This document shows, piece by piece, positions 8,072 to 16,122 of a DNA stretch of 64,000 nucleotides; the stretch's first letter is position 1, and each line of letters starts with the position of its first letter. The notes below the pieces were generated by a model, which had not been told where the DNA came from, did not search any database, and saw nothing but the letters and a program-made list of their open reading frames with translations. The DNA lies in assembly GCA_020634215.1 (NCBI GenBank), contig JACKCD010000014.1, forward strand, positions 48,134 through 112,133, given 5' to 3'. This stretch comes from Ardenticatenaceae bacterium. Its GTDB lineage: Bacteria > Chloroflexota > Anaerolineae > Promineifilales > Promineifilaceae. The translations under genes and the position numbers were made by a program.

Positions 8072-9346
8072 TTATTCTTGCATTAAATCTCGCGCTAATT
8101 TCTCTAAGACCTTCTTCCCAAGATTTAGAGGAATTGCAGCTTCAGAGTGTGCAGCCACAATAGGTGAAAGAGAATTGGGGTACTTTGATGAAACCAGTTG
8201 ATCAAATAACGCCATTGCATCAGCCAATCTAGGAAATTGCTTTGGTTCAGCATACGTTAAATCATCATCCGCCTCACGCAAAAATGGAAGCGAAGCAACG
8301 ATGTAAGCTCCAGACTTTGTTCTGTAGAAAAATTTTCGACCAAAATAAGTTTGTCGTCCATAAGAGCGGACACTTTCCGAATAGATTATATTCTGCTTGA
8401 TATAACTATCTGTCAGCAGAAAGGCCATTTGCGGATAGATTAAGGAATTATCCCTGATACGACTTGCAATATCAAGGAATGATCTATCACGAATAGCTTC
8501 TTCTTCAATCATTTTGGTATTGGCTAACTGTTCTAGATGAGAAACGAACGTTCCACTTTTCTCAATACCGATAATTAATAAGTCATGGTTATCTGTATGA
8601 GGATGAGCAACAGAGTTAATGCGCTGTAATTCTTTTTTTATTGACTGACTTAGCCATGCAGGTTGTCCAAATATAGCAAGGGGGCCATCGAGCATGAAGG
8701 CGCAACTTTTCAATAATTGTAGGTATCCCAGTTTCTCAAAGCCCCTCAGAATATGAATCAACCATAACCGTTCAAGAACCTGCATGGTTTCTGTAAAAAT
8801 GCCTGAATTTGTGCTATCGGGACGCATTCGTTCATGGATACGGAGCGCATCAGTTGAATATAAGGGACGGCTGGAAAAGCAATTGCAACCATACTCGCCT
8901 TGTCCTCTTTGATAAATCTGTTCCTGAGCATCACAGTCGTCCTCATACATATTAGAATAGGGACAACTTTGCCGTTTAGATGGCGTATCAAGTGGCTTAT
9001 CAGCTAATAATACTTCATAAGTCTCAAGTAGAGATTCACCCTCTTCAAAAAGGCGAGTATCCCGGAGTAATTCATAAAGTGTACGTCGAAAGGAACTGCG
9101 AGCTGATACCTCGTTGTCTACAACAATGTTACAGCCAGGAAAAACGGCATCTAAGGATTCAGCCTCTTCCGTTTTGCGGAATTGAACAGGATCAATGGGG
9201 CGCATTGTGTCAAGTTTTCTAAGAAGATCGAGTTTCAGAATGACAGATGCAATAGTCACATACCCTACTTCAGCACCCGGATAACCTTCTTTGAGCGATA
9301 CGCTTATGCAGCTACCGTCTATAGCAATCACGTGACTAGGCTTGAA
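8072..9346 (-). pseudogene. nurA: NurA-domain nuclease, C-terminal part (split by IS)
   Basis: This is the main body of a NurA-like protein that partners HerA ATPases in DNA end processing and phage-defence loci. VIAIDGSCISVSLKEGYPGAEVGYVTIAS carries the conserved NurA acidic motif (IDGS). Later come CPYSNMYEDDCDAQEQIYQ with clustered cysteines, SSRPLYSTDALRIHERM, and a final IDIASRI/GRQTYFGRKFFYRTKSGAYIVASLP region. A TTG-initiated reading at 9439 is an artefact of the insertion, since its first ~30 residues are element sequence. Joining with the 10922-11085 exon-like fragment and dropping one TTGAA gives a continuous 477-residue protein through PSQFKPSHVIAIDGS. Confidence 0.85.
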
Positions 9347-10921
9347 CTCGACTTTGTCCATTTGGGAACATTGGAAATGTAGGAGATTGGCAGGAAGAAG
9401 CAGGACGTTGTATCTACACCCTCTGCCAAATATGCCCAATGTGCCGCAAAACCCTGAATTATCGCCCTATCAAGCGGTGTAACACATCGCTTCCACCAAA
9501 CCGTTGAAAATAGCGGTGGGAATTAGGACATAGTCCGGTTTGGCGGTGGATTCGACATATTTTCCCCATAGCCCAAACCAGATTTGCCGACGTACCACCG
9601 CCAAGGCATCGGAAAAGGTGGGTTTCTTTTTCGCATACCATGCCGAGGTACGCACTGGGAAAGGTTTGTCTTTGGTCAAGTGGTACGCCCACAGCGTGAC
9701 CAATGAGAACAAACCCAATAAAACGGGTGTCGTTCGGGCAATCGCCAGTTCTGACCATTGACGTTGCGTTTCCATGCCCAAATGGGCACGGGCTTCCTCA
9801 AAGGTGACTTCGACATTCCACCGCAGGATAAACCAGTGCAGAATTTGCAAGGGGTCGGCCGTCAAGTCCGTGCAAAGAAAGGCGGTGGCCTCATACTTGC
9901 CAGCAGGGTCGCGCACCAAAACCCAACGGATGGGCAGCGGGTCAAACCCTGGTGTGTACCATAAAGCCTGACCGAAGACATACTCAATCGTGTAGGTTCG
10001 TCCCCCATACCAGGCAACCTCGGTCTTGAGCCACTTCGTCCCTTTATCCAGCAAACGGACTTTCAACGATGGCTGCCGTTTCCCTTTTTTCGCTTTCACC
10101 CCTCTTTTGCCCTTGGCTTGTTCTTCCGGCCACCCATACAGCCTGGCATCTAGCCGCAAACGGGATACCCAAGTCACGGGTAGGAGCATTCCGACACAGG
10201 TCAAGCCTAATTTCACCGCCGCTAACCCCCCATCGGTGACGACGACCATGACGCGGTTGTGTAACCAGCGGCGTACCTGGCATATCATCTGCCGTATCCA
10301 ATCAATGCTTGTCTTGTGCCGTTTCCCATTTTTCTGGTTGGTTGCTTCACTGGGGGCATTCAAGGTCAAAAAGGGTAACGCCCACGTCCGACTGCTCCAT
10401 GGAACCGCCACCATGAGCATCATGCTGACCCACCGCAAGCCAAAACTGTGTACCAGATATTTCTTGCTTGAACGGACACTGTCTCGGAACACCCCTTTCT
10501 GCTTGATTCGTTCACCCCGCCGCCGTTCCAAGGTCTCATCTATGCCCAGGACGATAGGCGCATCGGCTGGCACAAAGGTAGCCACCAGTAACCCCAGCAA
10601 GATGCGGCTGGCGGTCAAGCCGCACCATTGGGCGCGATTGAGAACACGATGATAATTCTGATACTGTGGGTCATCCTTCAAACCCATCACCGTCAGAGCC
10701 GCGCTCACGGTTCGCTTTCCCGGTGCCAAAACAGCACCCAGCAAGAGGATTTGGGCATAGTCCCACACGGTTTCGCTAAACAAGGCGACAAATGGTAAAA
10801 TCACGGGCATCATTTCTTGGGGTATGGTTAGCATATCTGACTTCTCCTAACAATTGGTCTTGTTTTTGAAGTCAGCTTACCTACCCCGCCTTTTTTTGTC
10901 CACTAAATGGATAAATTAGAG
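9347..10921 (-). mobile_element. IS701/IS4-group insertion sequence in the NurA gene
   Basis: The element is 1,575 bp. Imperfect terminal inverted repeats are CTCGACTTTGTCCATTTGG (left) and CTCTAATTTATCCATTTAG (right, complement), 15 of 19 matching. A 5-bp direct repeat TTGAA flanks both ends (9342-9346 and 10922-10926). Removing the element plus one TTGAA rebuilds the NurA frame without any other change. The ~120 bp between the transposase stop and the left end contains no convincing gene. Classification to IS701 rests on the transposase; a 5-bp duplication is not the commonest for that family. Confidence 0.85.
9470..10834 (-). CDS. DDE transposase (IS701-like, DDE_5 type)
   Basis: A 454-residue transposase. 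The N-terminal region (LLGAVLAPGKRTVSAALTVMGL, then NYHRVLNRAQW) is characteristic of DDE_5/IS701 proteins. The catalytic set is present: first Asp in PIVLGIDETLERR, second Asp in VVVTDGGLAAVKLG, and Glu in LRWNVEVTFEEARAHLG, which matches the Y/W(2)R(3)E(6)-like signature of the IS4 superfamily. No frameshift or stop is visible, so it may still be mobile. It is the only gene of the 1,575-bp element. It reads in the same direction as the interrupted NurA gene and contains no AACGGCCGTT decamer. Confidence 0.9.
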   Translation of the reverse strand: MLTIPQEMMPVILPFVALFSETVWDYAQILLLGAVLAPGKRTVSAALTVMGLKDDPQYQNYHRVLNRAQWCGLTASRILLGLLVATFVPADAPIVLGIDETLERRRGERIKQKGVFRDSVRSSKKYLVHSFGLRWVSMMLMVAVPWSSRTWALPFLTLNAPSEATNQKNGKRHKTSIDWIRQMICQVRRWLHNRVMVVVTDGGLAAVKLGLTCVGMLLPVTWVSRLRLDARLYGWPEEQAKGKRGVKAKKGKRQPSLKVRLLDKGTKWLKTEVAWYGGRTYTIEYVFGQALWYTPGFDPLPIRWVLVRDPAGKYEATAFLCTDLTADPLQILHWFILRWNVEVTFEEARAHLGMETQRQWSELAIARTTPVLLGLFSLVTLWAYHLTKDKPFPVRTSAWYAKKKPTFSDALAVVRRQIWFGLWGKYVESTAKPDYVLIPTAIFNGLVEAMCYTA

Positions 10922-11085
10922 TTGAATTGACTTGGCTCAATATCTGCAAAATTGATAAAAGGTAAGTTCGAACCATCACCAAATTCGGGGCGTGGCTTAG
11001 AACGCTTTAAAAATTTTTGGACTCGCTCATCGTTTACAACACGTCTAAGTGGGCCATAGTCAGCGAATTCTCCTTCATATGGCAT
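10922..11085 (-). pseudogene. nurA: NurA-domain nuclease, N-terminal fragment
   Basis: The first ~54 residues read MPYEGEFADYGPLRRVV and RVQKFLKRSKPRPEF, ending at IEPSQFN where the insertion element begins. MPYEGEFA.Y.PLRR is a typical opening of bacterial NurA-domain proteins encoded beside HerA. ATG 11085 is preferred; a TTG at 11091 overlapping the HerA stop is possible. The rest of the gene is at 8072-9346, 1.6 kb away, so both parts are presumed inactive until the element leaves precisely. Confidence 0.8.
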
Positions 11086-11087
11086 TA

Positions 11088-13196
11088 TCAATTCCCCCCT
11101 TCAATTTCGATATGAAACAATTCAACCTGAACTGGAACTACAAATGGATTGCTCAAAGTTTTAATTCGTAGAAAACCTTTATCCTGTGCACGTAGAATTG
11201 ATTTTTCAAAGTCAGCGAAGTCATAAAATTTGCGAAGCTCTCTTGTTTCATCTGTGTTGTTGAGATGCCCAATGAACCAATTGGCCGTATTCTTCAAAAT
11301 GTTTCGCTGAATGCTGCTGACTTCTTGAGTTACATAAACCATCCCAATATGATATTTGGCACCTTCCTTTGCTGTACGTACCCAGACATTCTGTAGATCC
11401 ATGTCGGTACCAGACGGTAGAATATTATGAGCCTCTTCAATGTAGACAAGAATATGGGGAAAATCACTTGTGTCAGTTCCTTGCCGGAACTGCTCTTGAT
11501 TACCATTGAAAATAGACCACATTATTCGATCTGCTGCAGCTTGATTTATTGGAGGGCTGCCCAGCGATTGATCTACAATGACCATTCTTCCATGTACTAA
11601 ATGTTGATAGATTTCATCTGCATAATCCTGTGAGTTTGATCCCGTATGCTGCTCGCGTGCAGCTCCGATTTGACGAATGCCATTTGGCTGTCGAAAAACT
11701 TCGAGCAGGCTGCGTAAGGCCGTGTCAGCCCAAGGCTCTCCTGAACCGCTGGAACGATTAATGTACCTCTGATCAAATGTGTCGTACCCAGTTGTCCTCT
11801 CACGAATAAATTGCTCTAATGCTGCAAATGCAATGAATAATTGCCCCCAACTTGGAGAACGTTGCGACAATATGCGTGCGGCAGCCTGATAATTGTTTTG
11901 GTTTTCACCTGTTGCATTTTGGAGCGCAACAATCAAATCTTCAGAGAAAAGTCTTTGAGTGTCTCGCATCCCTGTATCATTTTCTGGCGGTGCAAATCCA
12001 CTTTGAATAAGCAATGTTCTATAGACGAGGACCCGTCTTCGGTGCCGTGTGGTAGCACTTCGATCATTAGGGTCTGGTGCTAACAAGTTGACATTTCGGA
12101 ATGCACGCATGAATTGAGAATCATTATGTGCAGTTGAAACATCCACAATTTCCTTTCCAGTTTGCAAGTTGTCATCTGTTAAAAAGTTGAGTCGTAGCAA
12201 ACGCCGTTCTGGATCATGAGGAGGTGCAACCGTGCCATATACAACTACCTCACTGCTATCACCGTTAGGTTGTAGCCTCCACACATTGGTGAGTGCCACG
12301 TTTTGATCGTTCTCATTTCCATATTCGCCATTGGGATCAAATATAATTTGCCCAACTCGTTGTTGAGTATGTTCTGAGTGGCGAAGCCTAAAGACAGACG
12401 TTAGCATGACTTTGGTTGTGTTTGATTTACCAGTCCTTGTCATGCCAAATAGAGCTGTTTTTTGATCAAGGAGGTCACTAGGATTGATCGCAAACGATAC
12501 ATTGTCTACACCTTGATGTCTTCGGTTAGTAGAAGCATATCGAATATGGCCTATTTGAACAGGCTCATTTGTTGTACTCGTCCGATAATTTATTATTGCC
12601 TGTAGCGCAGAGTCATTCGGCTTGTAGACCTTCAAGCCCTGATTAGGGTAGTAATTTGAAATATCACTACCAAATGAAAGTTTAGGCAGTCCTGTTTCTT
12701 CATCTTCAGTTAAGAAGAATGTGCCGACCACCCTGCACTGTACACCTGCAAAACTGAGTTCGTGGTGGGTTTTGCTGTCCATTGCTTGAGTACTATCCCA
12801 ATGTGTAGAACGTTCACCACTGATTGAACGTGCAGATTGGACTCTAATTCTTGTTGCTTCATCGTCGGTTGGAAGCTTGGCAGCATCCATGACTCTCAAC
12901 AAAATTATTGATGAATCCTCGATTGAGAAATCGAACTCCTCAATGTTTGTTTCTTGACTAAGCGGCGATAAGCGCGTTGCAATCAAGAAGCTCAGGCTAG
13001 GAATTCCACCTGCGTTGCGACGATGGTGATCATGTATCATGACAGCCGCTATTTCGTAGTTGAGAGAATAGACTTCACCTAGATACTGCTCTGGCTGTAT
13101 TAAGTCGAGGAAGGCTTTTTTTGATGATCTAATCGCATCTTTTAGTCTCTGTTGTGTAACTTCCTCGTTGGCGGATTTGATTGCGTCAGTAAACAT
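11088..13196 (-). CDS. herA: HerA-like hexameric ATPase/helicase
   Basis: A 702-residue HerA/FtsK-superfamily motor. Walker A is TALFGMTRTGKSNTTK (~residue 250) and Walker B is HILVYIEEAHNILPSG (~585), with the Glu pair typical of HerA. The ~200 residues before Walker A would hold a HAS-barrel-like domain with QIGHIRYASTN just upstream. The C-terminus has VTQEVSSIQRNILKNTANWFIGHLNNTDE, matching the HerA arginine-finger/sensor region. HerA translocates DNA and works with NurA nuclease. Here it is the intact first gene of a HerA-NurA-methyltransferase operon whose other two genes are interrupted. The ATG is preceded by TTAGGAGAACAAAT, a strong ribosome site. Confidence 0.9.
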   Translation of the reverse strand: MFTDAIKSANEEVTQQRLKDAIRSSKKAFLDLIQPEQYLGEVYSLNYEIAAVMIHDHHRRNAGGIPSLSFLIATRLSPLSQETNIEEFDFSIEDSSIILLRVMDAAKLPTDDEATRIRVQSARSISGERSTHWDSTQAMDSKTHHELSFAGVQCRVVGTFFLTEDEETGLPKLSFGSDISNYYPNQGLKVYKPNDSALQAIINYRTSTTNEPVQIGHIRYASTNRRHQGVDNVSFAINPSDLLDQKTALFGMTRTGKSNTTKVMLTSVFRLRHSEHTQQRVGQIIFDPNGEYGNENDQNVALTNVWRLQPNGDSSEVVVYGTVAPPHDPERRLLRLNFLTDDNLQTGKEIVDVSTAHNDSQFMRAFRNVNLLAPDPNDRSATTRHRRRVLVYRTLLIQSGFAPPENDTGMRDTQRLFSEDLIVALQNATGENQNNYQAAARILSQRSPSWGQLFIAFAALEQFIRERTTGYDTFDQRYINRSSGSGEPWADTALRSLLEVFRQPNGIRQIGAAREQHTGSNSQDYADEIYQHLVHGRMVIVDQSLGSPPINQAAADRIMWSIFNGNQEQFRQGTDTSDFPHILVYIEEAHNILPSGTDMDLQNVWVRTAKEGAKYHIGMVYVTQEVSSIQRNILKNTANWFIGHLNNTDETRELRKFYDFADFEKSILRAQDKGFLRIKTLSNPFVVPVQVELFHIEIEGGN

Positions 13197-13389
13197 ATAT
13201 TTGTTCTCCTAATCAGGATGTTTGGCATTCTGCGGCACAGATTGATTGGAGCCAAATATATCATAATTAGCATCTATTCGTCTATGATTCAAACAATGGC
13301 AAAGAATATGCCCTTGTGCTGGTGCAAACAAAAAATAGGCGGGGTAGTGGTAGGAATGTGGCCGTTTCTTACTCCAACAACCGCCAAAT

Positions 13390-13827
13390 CTATTCAACAA
13401 TAGGTGCTGGAGGATGCTCTTTGAACGTGATCAACAATCGGCGCAAGTTCACAACATTGGCACGATTTAGGTCAAGTTTGTGAATGGTGGCTCGACCAAC
13501 AGGGGAAACGCCAATGAGCCGCAGAAAATCGTCACTCCAACGAAAATGATCAGACCAAATATGTTTACGAGGATGATAGAGGGGAACCCATTCGCCCGTG
13601 AGCGAATCAAGAGCCTGGCGTTCGTTGCCTTTTTTGCTGTTACAGCCTACACAGGCAAAAGCTAAATTAGCAATGGTTGTCTCTCCACCGAAGCTCACCG
13701 GAAAAATATGATCGCAAACAAACCGATCTGGGCAGTAACGCTGTTGGCTGTAGCAATATTCACACAGTCCACGAGCTCGCTGCATAACTTGTTGGCGCAA
13801 TTTGGCAGACGGCCGTTTACGCACCAT
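13390..13827 (-). CDS. HNH endonuclease
   Basis: A ~145-residue HNH nuclease. GLCEYCYSQQRYC gives the first CxxC. FVCDHIFPVSFGGETTIANLAFACVGCNSKKGN holds the DH, the Asn (NLAFAC) and the second CxxC zinc knuckle, the complete HNH finger. The C-terminal ~60 residues are variable. ATG 13827 starts 11 bp before the end of the upstream 133-residue gene, so the two are translationally coupled. Such free-standing HNH proteins paired with a small helical protein are common in Cyanobacteria and Chloroflexota, and their role is uncertain (defence, mobile or housekeeping). It lies next to the HerA island but is separated from it by 190 bp. Confidence 0.82.
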   Translation of the reverse strand: MVRKRPSAKLRQQVMQRARGLCEYCYSQQRYCPDRFVCDHIFPVSFGGETTIANLAFACVGCNSKKGNERQALDSLTGEWVPLYHPRKHIWSDHFRWSDDFLRLIGVSPVGRATIHKLDLNRANVVNLRRLLITFKEHPPAPIVE

Positions 13828-14218
13828 CGGTATACAACATTCCCAAATCGCGCAAGACTGCATCCAACGTTTGGCCGCGCATCAACGCTAACTCACCCAC
13901 AGCTTGCATCCGTTCCACATTCAACGCTTCTGCCTTGTCAGCCAATGCTTGTAGTTCAACCAATTCAGCGTTTCTAAGCGTGTCTAATTCAAGACGCTCT
14001 GACAAATCTTGTAGACGAGCACGTTCATTCGCGTCCAACGTTGCCGCGTGAATACGGTCAACAAGCGCGATCTCGGATGATGGAATGGAAGGTGCTATTC
14101 GCTGCGCCCTCAAGCGTAACACTTCGTCAAGAAAATGGTCGAGTTCATCAACATCTAGCGCCCCAACGGCCGCTAATAGCGCTTTTTGTGGAACAGTTAT
14201 TTGGAGTGCTGTAGACAT
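13817..14218 (-). CDS. Helical protein coupled to HNH endonuclease
   Basis: A 133-residue protein I cannot assign to a named family. The N-terminus, STALQITVPQKALLAAVGALDVDELDHFLDEVLRLRAQR, and the rest are predicted to be almost entirely helical with a Leu/Glu/Ala-rich amphipathic pattern, perhaps a coiled coil. ATG 14218 is preferred because the upstream extension is not protein-like. The stop overlaps the HNH gene start by 11 bp. A role as specificity or inhibitor subunit for the HNH protein is a guess from coupling only. Confidence 0.6.
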   Translation of the reverse strand: MSTALQITVPQKALLAAVGALDVDELDHFLDEVLRLRAQRIAPSIPSSEIALVDRIHAATLDANERARLQDLSERLELDTLRNAELVELQALADKAEALNVERMQAVGELALMRGQTLDAVLRDLGMLYTDGA

Positions 14219-14303
14219 GGCTGCATTATACAGTAAACGACTACCGTTTGTCATTTGCCTATTGTTAGCGTTGTACAGGCACAAAGGCCAACAGTGGATT
14301 GGT

Positions 14304-15980
14304 CTACGCCACCGGATAATACTGCTCCAAATTCTCTTGCGTCAGGAAAACATGGTCAATGTAGACGGCCGGCGGCACGGATTCGCCGCGCAAAATTTGC
14401 AAAGCCAGTTCCATCAGCTTTTCGCCGTACCGTTCCGGCATGTAGGCGGTGGAGCCAATGATGCGGGAGCGAGGGTTGCGGATTTCGGAGCGGATGAGGC
14501 GGTCGCCACCCTGCCCCACAATGACCACATCCCTTTCGCGCTGGTTTTTGCGGGCGGCCTGGAGCGCCCCGAGGGCGGCTTCGTCGTTGAAGCAGATGAT
14601 GGCGATGTGGCGGGCGTGGGGGATGGTGGGGAGGATGGTAGAAACGGCCGTTTCGCTCACCCCACTCGTATTGCCACAATCCAAATAGTGGGTGCGGCTG
14701 GCGGCGATGGAGCCTATGACTGCTTGTAGCCCGTTAATCTGTCCCTGAATACGGGCTTCGGGCAGGGAACCGGCGCGGGGTTCTTCCAGCACAAGCAAAT
14801 GGTCAATACGGCCGTTCCATTCCCGCGCAACCCATTCCCCCAGCGCGACCCCGGCCAAATGGCCGGCGCGGTAATTGTCTACGCCAAAGAAGGTGGCACC
14901 AACCATGGGAATATCCACGGCGATAACAGGGATGTTGGCGCGGCGGAATTTGTCCATGATGAGGTTGCCGGTGCGGTAATCAATTTGGTATTCGATAGCG
15001 ATGTTTACGTCCCGTTCAATGAGATGGTCGGCCATGTCCAGAGCGACCTGGCCGCTCAGTTTGTTGTCTACGATGACCAAGTCAATGTCACTACGATGAA
15101 CGGCCGTTCTTTCCAACCCCCGCCGCACATCCACCGCAAACGGCAGCGCCTCACTTTGGTTGGCAAAACCAATTGTCAGCCGGTTGCTGCTGGCATCACT
15201 AATAAACGAGCGCACCGTGTTTTCGCCACAAATCGTCAGGTTCATTTGAGCCTGCCGTATTTGCTGCACAAACTCCGCTGAAACCTGGCTGTCTGTTACC
15301 AAATGGGAAAGCTGGGCGGCTGAAGCGAACGGAATAAGCCCTTGCTGCCCCATTTTGGCCGAATCAACCAAGGCTACCACCCGGTCAGCGGCTGCCACCA
15401 CCTTTTCCTTCAACTGGGCATCCTCAAACTCCCGCACCGTTAGCCCTCGATCCAGCGTGAAGCCAATCCCAGAAATAAAAGCGGTGTTTAGGTGTAATGT
15501 TTCCAGCAGAGGCTCGTTGGGCGTGCCAATGGTGTAGAAGCCATCTTGCCCGACGCGACCACCCACCAAAATAACGGTGTGTTTGTTTTGTTCAGCCAGC
15601 GCCAGGGCCACGCGCAGCCCATTTGTCACCACCGTCAGCGACCGATCTTGCAAATGCGGCACCATGAGTTGCCCCGTTGTGCCAGCATCCAGCCAAATCG
15701 CGTCCCCTTCGTCCACCATTTCGGCGGCCCAGTGGGCAATGCGCTGTTTGGCACTCATGTTGGCAACGGTGCTGGCTTTGGCCGTGCCGTTGAGGGGGCG
15801 CTCGGTCAGCACAGCTCCCCCGCGCACACGGCGCACCAGATGTTCTTCTTCGAGGGCGGTCAAATCGTTACGAATGGTGCCTTCAGAAACATCGAGCTGC
15901 TGGGCTAATTCCGGCACGCGAATGCCGGGGGTCTCCGACAAAATGCGAAGGATGTGTTGTCGTCGTTCAAAGCCAATCAT
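14304..15980 (-). CDS. DeoR-type regulator fused to a periplasmic-binding sugar sensor (rhamnose regulon)
   Basis: A 558-residue regulator with an unusual architecture. Residues ~1-55 are a DeoR HTH (RRQHILRILSETPGIRVPELAQQLDVSEGTIRNDL). Residues ~75-230 are the DeoR sensor-like domain with DAGTTGQLMVPHL, VTNGLRVALALA and SGIGFTLDRGLTV. Residues ~265-555 form a second sensor resembling cytoplasmic LacI-like/Peripla_BP_4 domains (LTIGFANQSEALPFAVDVRRGLE, IAIICFNDEAALGALQAAR). It is divergent from the sugar ABC operon and sits at the head of a rhamnose locus. DeoR-family rhamnose regulators are known in Chloroflexus relatives, so control of these genes is a fair inference. ATG 15980 starts directly at the HTH. 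Confidence 0.75.
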   Translation of the reverse strand: MIGFERRQHILRILSETPGIRVPELAQQLDVSEGTIRNDLTALEEEHLVRRVRGGAVLTERPLNGTAKASTVANMSAKQRIAHWAAEMVDEGDAIWLDAGTTGQLMVPHLQDRSLTVVTNGLRVALALAEQNKHTVILVGGRVGQDGFYTIGTPNEPLLETLHLNTAFISGIGFTLDRGLTVREFEDAQLKEKVVAAADRVVALVDSAKMGQQGLIPFASAAQLSHLVTDSQVSAEFVQQIRQAQMNLTICGENTVRSFISDASSNRLTIGFANQSEALPFAVDVRRGLERTAVHRSDIDLVIVDNKLSGQVALDMADHLIERDVNIAIEYQIDYRTGNLIMDKFRRANIPVIAVDIPMVGATFFGVDNYRAGHLAGVALGEWVAREWNGRIDHLLVLEEPRAGSLPEARIQGQINGLQAVIGSIAASRTHYLDCGNTSGVSETAVSTILPTIPHARHIAIICFNDEAALGALQAARKNQRERDVVIVGQGGDRLIRSEIRNPRSRIIGSTAYMPERYGEKLMELALQILRGESVPPAVYIDHVFLTQENLEQYYPVA

Positions 15981-15992
15981 GCTAGGTCTCAA

Positions 15993-16069
15993 TTGTTGAT
16001 ATTTGACGTATTTTATTGTATCGGATATTATTTCGCCAAATTTCAGCAAAAATCAGCAATTATCAACAA
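15993..16069. promoter_or_regulatory. Divergent control region with spaced TTGTTGATA/TATCAACAA arms
   Basis: TTGTTGATA (15993-16001) and its exact complement TATCAACAA (16061-16069) bracket the A/T-rich gap between the regulator and the ABC operon. ATTTCGCCA-like words occur near 16030 and 16069. This fits a looping or paired operator for the adjacent DeoR-type protein; binding is inferred. Confidence 0.45.
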
Positions 16070-16122
16070 ATTTCGCCATCCCTGTGGTTTAAGGCTGAAA
16101 ACAAGAGAGGAGTTGGAGCAGC

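Noticed and set aside
9347..9439. NurA start at TTG 9439
   Set aside because: The first ~30 residues from this start are element sequence. The true N-terminus MPYEGEFA lies at 11085.
9372..9470. Open frame reading AAHWAYLAEGVDTTSCFF between the IS701-like transposase and NurA
   Set aside because: It lies inside the element bounded by the terminal repeats and TTGAA, and closes by a stop inside NurA. Joining outside it restores NurA exactly, so it is treated as non-coding element end.
5971..10921. Composite transposon formed by the two insertion elements
   Set aside because: The elements belong to different families with unrelated ends, and each has its own target duplication.
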